Origin: Veillonella montpellierensis DSM 17217
Lineage (GTDB): Bacteria; Bacillota; Negativicutes; Veillonellales; Veillonellaceae
Direction of reading: 5' to 3'
Assembly (NCBI RefSeq): GCF_000426745.1
Contig: NZ_AUFY01000007.1
Coordinates: forward strand, 1-64,000
Length of the DNA stretch: 64,000 nt
In this document: in pieces, positions 61,831 to 64,000 of the stretch
Position numbering within the stretch: position 1 is the first letter of the stretch
Layout of the letters: every line of letters starts with the position of its first letter
The notes under the pieces: model-generated
Told to the model about the DNA's origin: nothing
Seen by the model: the letters and a program-made list of their open reading frames with translations, nothing else
The model's database searches: none
Program-made: the position numbers and the translations under genes

Positions 61831-62385
61831 ATGAAAAAAACATGGCTAATTATTATTGGTGTCATTGTATTAGTTGGTATTTGGTTAGTTAGTGGCTACA
61901 ATGGGTTAGTCGCTATGGATGAAGCTACTAATAATCAGTTTTCTCAAGTGCAAACACAGTTGCAACGACGTAATGATTTAATTCCTAATTTGGTAAGCAC
62001 CGTAAAAGGATATGCTGCGCATGAAGAAAAAAGTATTCAAGCCGTAGCCGATGCGCGTGCTAAATTAGGAGGGGCGAAAACAGTTGATGAAATGGCACAA
62101 GCTGATGGTGAATTATCTAGTGCGTTGAGTCGATTGTTGATGGTAAGCGAAAATTATCCGAATTTGAAAGCGGATCAAAACTTCCGTGCCTTACAAGATG
62201 AATTGGCTGGTACAGAAAATAGAATTGCGGTGGCACGTAAAGATTATAATAGTTCTGTTAAAGAGTATAATCAAGCAATTCGCACATTTCCAAAATCTAT
62301 CTATGCAGGTATAATGGGCTTTACACAAAAAGATTATTTCCAAGCTGAGCAAAATGCTAACGCGGCTCCAAAGGTATCTTTCTAA
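61831..62385 (+). CDS. lemA: LemA family protein
   Basis: This 184-aa protein has a single N-terminal membrane helix (about 3-22) and a helical-bundle domain with VQTQLQRRNDLIPNLVSTVKGYAAHEE, the LemA core, and ENRIAVARKDYNSSVKEYNQ near the end. Function is not established; LemA is frequently paired with a TPM-domain protein, as here. Start ATG 61831 follows a weak AGG; TTG 61822 is less likely. Confidence 0.92.
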   Translation: MKKTWLIIIGVIVLVGIWLVSGYNGLVAMDEATNNQFSQVQTQLQRRNDLIPNLVSTVKGYAAHEEKSIQAVADARAKLGGAKTVDEMAQADGELSSALSRLLMVSENYPNLKADQNFRALQDELAGTENRIAVARKDYNSSVKEYNQAIRTFPKSIYAGIMGFTQKDYFQAEQNANAAPKVSF

Positions 62386-62403
62386 CTATGAGGAGAGCGT
62401 TAT

Positions 62404-63183
62404 ATGATACTAACAAATAAGAAGTGGCGTTGGTGGGGATGTATTGCTCTATTGGTAGTAATTTTTTCTTGTTGTCATGGCATGGGACAAGCGGCGATTC
62501 CTGCTAAACCTAGTGCGGGCACTTATGTGGTCGATCAAGCACAAGTGCTATCAGAAACAACGAAACAAACTATCAATGCCATGGCGGCTGAACTTGATGA
62601 GAAAACATCGGCACAAGTGGCCGTTGTTACAGTTGACTCATTGGACGGACATACAGCAGATGACTATGCACTGTCTATATTGCGTGATTGGGGCGTAGGC
62701 ACTAAGAAAGATAACAACGGGTTAGTATTCTTGTTAGCACCTAAGGATAAACGCGTGTATATTAGCGTTGGATATGGATTAGAAGGAATACTTAATGATG
62801 CGAAGGCTGGACAAATTATCGATGACTATGGGCTAGCTTTATTTAAAAACAATAAATTTGATGCAGGCACGTTAGCCGTGTCAAAAGTATTGATGTCAGT
62901 GATTGCTCAAGATAAAGGCGTTGATTTGACGGGTCATGTAAAAGTTAATAAGAAATATATGGCATCGCCACAGGCACAGCCTCTTTCCATATGGGAACTG
63001 CTGATAGGTGGACTCATCGTTGGGTGTTTAGTAGTGGTTGACTTTAAATTCTTTGGCGGTACCATAACGTACTTAATTATTTCCCTCATACTATCTGGCA
63101 GAGGCGGTGGCTCTAATCGTGGGTCTGGTCGAGGTTTTGGCGGCGGATCCGGTGGTGGCGGTGGCGCTGGCCGTGGATGGTAA
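62404..63183 (+). CDS. TPM-domain protein (YgcG family) with glycine-rich tail
   Basis: This 259-aa protein has a signal peptide (about 1-30, ending GQA), a TPM phosphatase-like domain (about 35-165: GTYVVDQAQVLS, TSAQVAVVTVDSLDG, GLVFLLAPKDKRVYISVGYGLEG), one or two membrane segments (about 197-228) and a Gly/Ser/Arg-rich C-terminus (SGRGFGGGSGGGGGAGRGW). AGGAGAG precedes the ATG. The pairing with lemA is conserved widely. The role is probably membrane or envelope maintenance. Confidence 0.88.
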   Translation: MILTNKKWRWWGCIALLVVIFSCCHGMGQAAIPAKPSAGTYVVDQAQVLSETTKQTINAMAAELDEKTSAQVAVVTVDSLDGHTADDYALSILRDWGVGTKKDNNGLVFLLAPKDKRVYISVGYGLEGILNDAKAGQIIDDYGLALFKNNKFDAGTLAVSKVLMSVIAQDKGVDLTGHVKVNKKYMASPQAQPLSIWELLIGGLIVGCLVVVDFKFFGGTITYLIISLILSGRGGGSNRGSGRGFGGGSGGGGGAGRGW

Positions 63184-63339
63184 CCATGATAGATTATTTT
63201 GCACTAGGTATACAGAATAGAATATGAAAAAAACATTAATATGGGTATATATAACCAATGATTGCCCGTATAACAGGTAAATAGAATAGAATATTCGTAA
63301 AAGGCATATTCAAATTCATATAAATATATGTATAAAGTA

Positions 63340-63368
63340 TTGGAAAATTTCGATATTATTGTTATACT
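63340..63368 (+). promoter_or_regulatory. Promoter of the rubredoxin gene
   Basis: TTGGAA (63340-63345) and TATACT (63363-63368) are 17 bp apart. Confidence 0.65.
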
Positions 63369-63450
63369 AAGGTTAGATAGTAAATAGTTTATAAAAGTAC
63401 TTAGATAAGTATCTTTAGGATATGTTATATGGATGAAGGGAGTTCCTATT

Positions 63451-63585
63451 ATGAAAAAGTACGTATGTGTCGTATGTGGTTGGGTATATGATCCAGAAGT
63501 AGAAGGTATGGCTTTTGAAGATCAACCAGATGATTATGTTTGCCCATTATGCGGGGTTGGCAAAGATCAATTTGAAGAAATGTAA
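63451..63585 (+). CDS. Rubredoxin
   Basis: This 44-aa one-iron electron carrier has Cys6/Cys9 ([12 protein letters not shown]) and Cys31/Cys34 ([14 protein letters not shown]), the four-cysteine Fe site. It is shorter than the usual ~52 residues because the region between the two knuckles is compact, and the usual Trp before the second knuckle is Tyr29. AAGGGAG precedes the ATG. It probably donates electrons in oxidative-stress or reductive pathways of this anaerobe. It has its own promoter and a strong terminator. Confidence 0.95.
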   Translation: MKKYVCVVCGWVYDPEVEGMAFEDQPDDYVCPLCGVGKDQFEEM

Positions 63586-63588
63586 TCG

Positions 63589-63623
63589 AAAAAGCTGCTA
63601 GAGATTTTCTCTAGCAGCTTTTT
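63589..63623 (+). terminator. Terminator after rubredoxin
   Basis: AAAAAGCTGCTAGAGA-TTT-TCTCTAGCAGCTTTTT is a perfect 16-bp stem with a T tail. Confidence 0.93.
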
Positions 63624-63634
63624 AATGGCGTATA

Positions 63635-63663
63635 TTGACAAATAGACGCTTAATCGATATAAT
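63635..63663 (+). promoter_or_regulatory. Consensus sigma-A promoter of the DUF177 gene
   Basis: Perfect TTGACA (63635-63640), 17-bp spacer, perfect TATAAT (63658-63663). Confidence 0.9.
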
Positions 63664-63684
63664 ATCATAGTCGAGGTAAAAATT

Positions 63685-64000
63685 ATGAAACTGCAAGTAG
63701 AGCAAGCAAAAGAACATATGGGAAAGAAATTTCCTTATAGTTATACAGAACCAGCTATTGTGCTTGGGGATGTAACTGCTTTTCCTTGGAGCGGTCATGA
63801 TATAACCATTAGTGGTGAGTTTTGGTATGATGGTCAGAACTATATTGTTACTGGTACAGTAGGCACTGTAGGCACCTATGAATGCACTCGCTGTTTAACA
63901 CCGGTGGAACATAGAGCTACAGTCCCTTATGAAGAAGTATTTGTTCCTTTTTCAAAAGAAATAAGAGGTATTAGTGCTGATGTAGAGGCCACTTCATTTG
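63685..64000 (+). CDS. DUF177/YceD-family protein, N-terminal part (runs off the window)
   Basis: The first 105 residues are visible. The family signature is the CxRC pair, YECTRCLTPVEH (Cys67, Cys70). YceD/DUF177 proteins are normally encoded before rpmF and linked to 23S rRNA accumulation, so rpmF is expected just beyond the window. GAGG precedes ATG 63685 and a perfect promoter drives it. Confidence 0.88.
   Translation, partial: MKLQVEQAKEHMGKKFPYSYTEPAIVLGDVTAFPWSGHDITISGEFWYDGQNYIVTGTVGTVGTYECTRCLTPVEHRATVPYEEVFVPFSKEIRGISADVEATSF

Overview
The window looks like chromosomal DNA of a Veillonella-like member of the Negativicutes, a diderm Firmicute. The DNA is AT-rich and nearly all genes lie on the + strand. 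The gene order is Firmicute-type: hpf-secA-prfB, obg-yhbY-proBA, yqeK-LCP-rsfS, scpAB-rluB, cmk-plsC-ispH/S1, der-plsY-gpsA, yicC-remA-gmk-rpoZ-coaBC. Diderm traits sit among them: a phosphoethanolamine-transferase-like enzyme, FtsEX with an EnvC-type hydrolase, and a csaB locus that could serve SLH-domain envelope tethering. The genus is inferred from remembered gene order and codon style, not from a database search.

Layout. 1-2184: the 3' end of an IS200/IS605-type tnpA with a cluster of hairpins, a peroxiredoxin gene with a palindromic operator, then a tandem array of four ~147-bp units. 2185-8330: a Zn/Cd-type P-ATPase, remnants of small hydrophobic peptide genes, a CorA-like channel, a 56-aa Cys-rich protein, an ECF folate S component, tRNA-Ser, and a ~240-nt structured RNA with its own promoter and terminator. 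8835-15261: an amino-acid ABC permease/ATPase pair, a cold-shock protein, hpf, secA, and prfB read through a +1 programmed frameshift. 15283-24840: an envelope and division block (DUF2993, DUF5693, csaB, split transketolase, ftsE, ftsX, M23 hydrolase, ctpA). 24922-36025: obg, yhbY, proBA, yqeK, LCP, rsfS, cvfB, trkA, trkH and a metallo-beta-lactamase-fold hydrolase. 36082-36524: a five-tRNA operon (Asp, Phe, Gly, Cys, Leu). 36755-47021: DUF523, GNAT, a minus-strand sulfatase-fold transferase, scpAB, rluB, an HI0933-type flavoprotein, cmk, plsC and an IspH-S1 fusion. 47178-57082: der, plsY, gpsA, rsmD, coaD, a coiled-coil protein, minus-strand rqcH, and yicC-remA-gmk-rpoZ-coaBC. 57202-64000: purC, cfa, alaA, lemA, a TPM-domain protein, rubredoxin, and the start of a DUF177 gene.

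Most genes are housekeeping. The noteworthy material lies mainly between genes and at decoding signals: the prfB recoding site uses UAA instead of the usual UGA; a promoter-bearing tandem repeat ends in an ArsR/SmtB-like palindrome before the metal ATPase; an independently transcribed structured RNA (candidate raiA-motif RNA) lies in the hpf neighbourhood; a strong ribosome binding site leads into an ATG-TAA start-stop in front of a hydrophobic peptide frame; rsfS follows a 9-codon leader ORF; and the IspH-S1 fusion has an internal Shine-Dalgarno at the domain junction. I see no CRISPR array, prophage or recognisable defence island.
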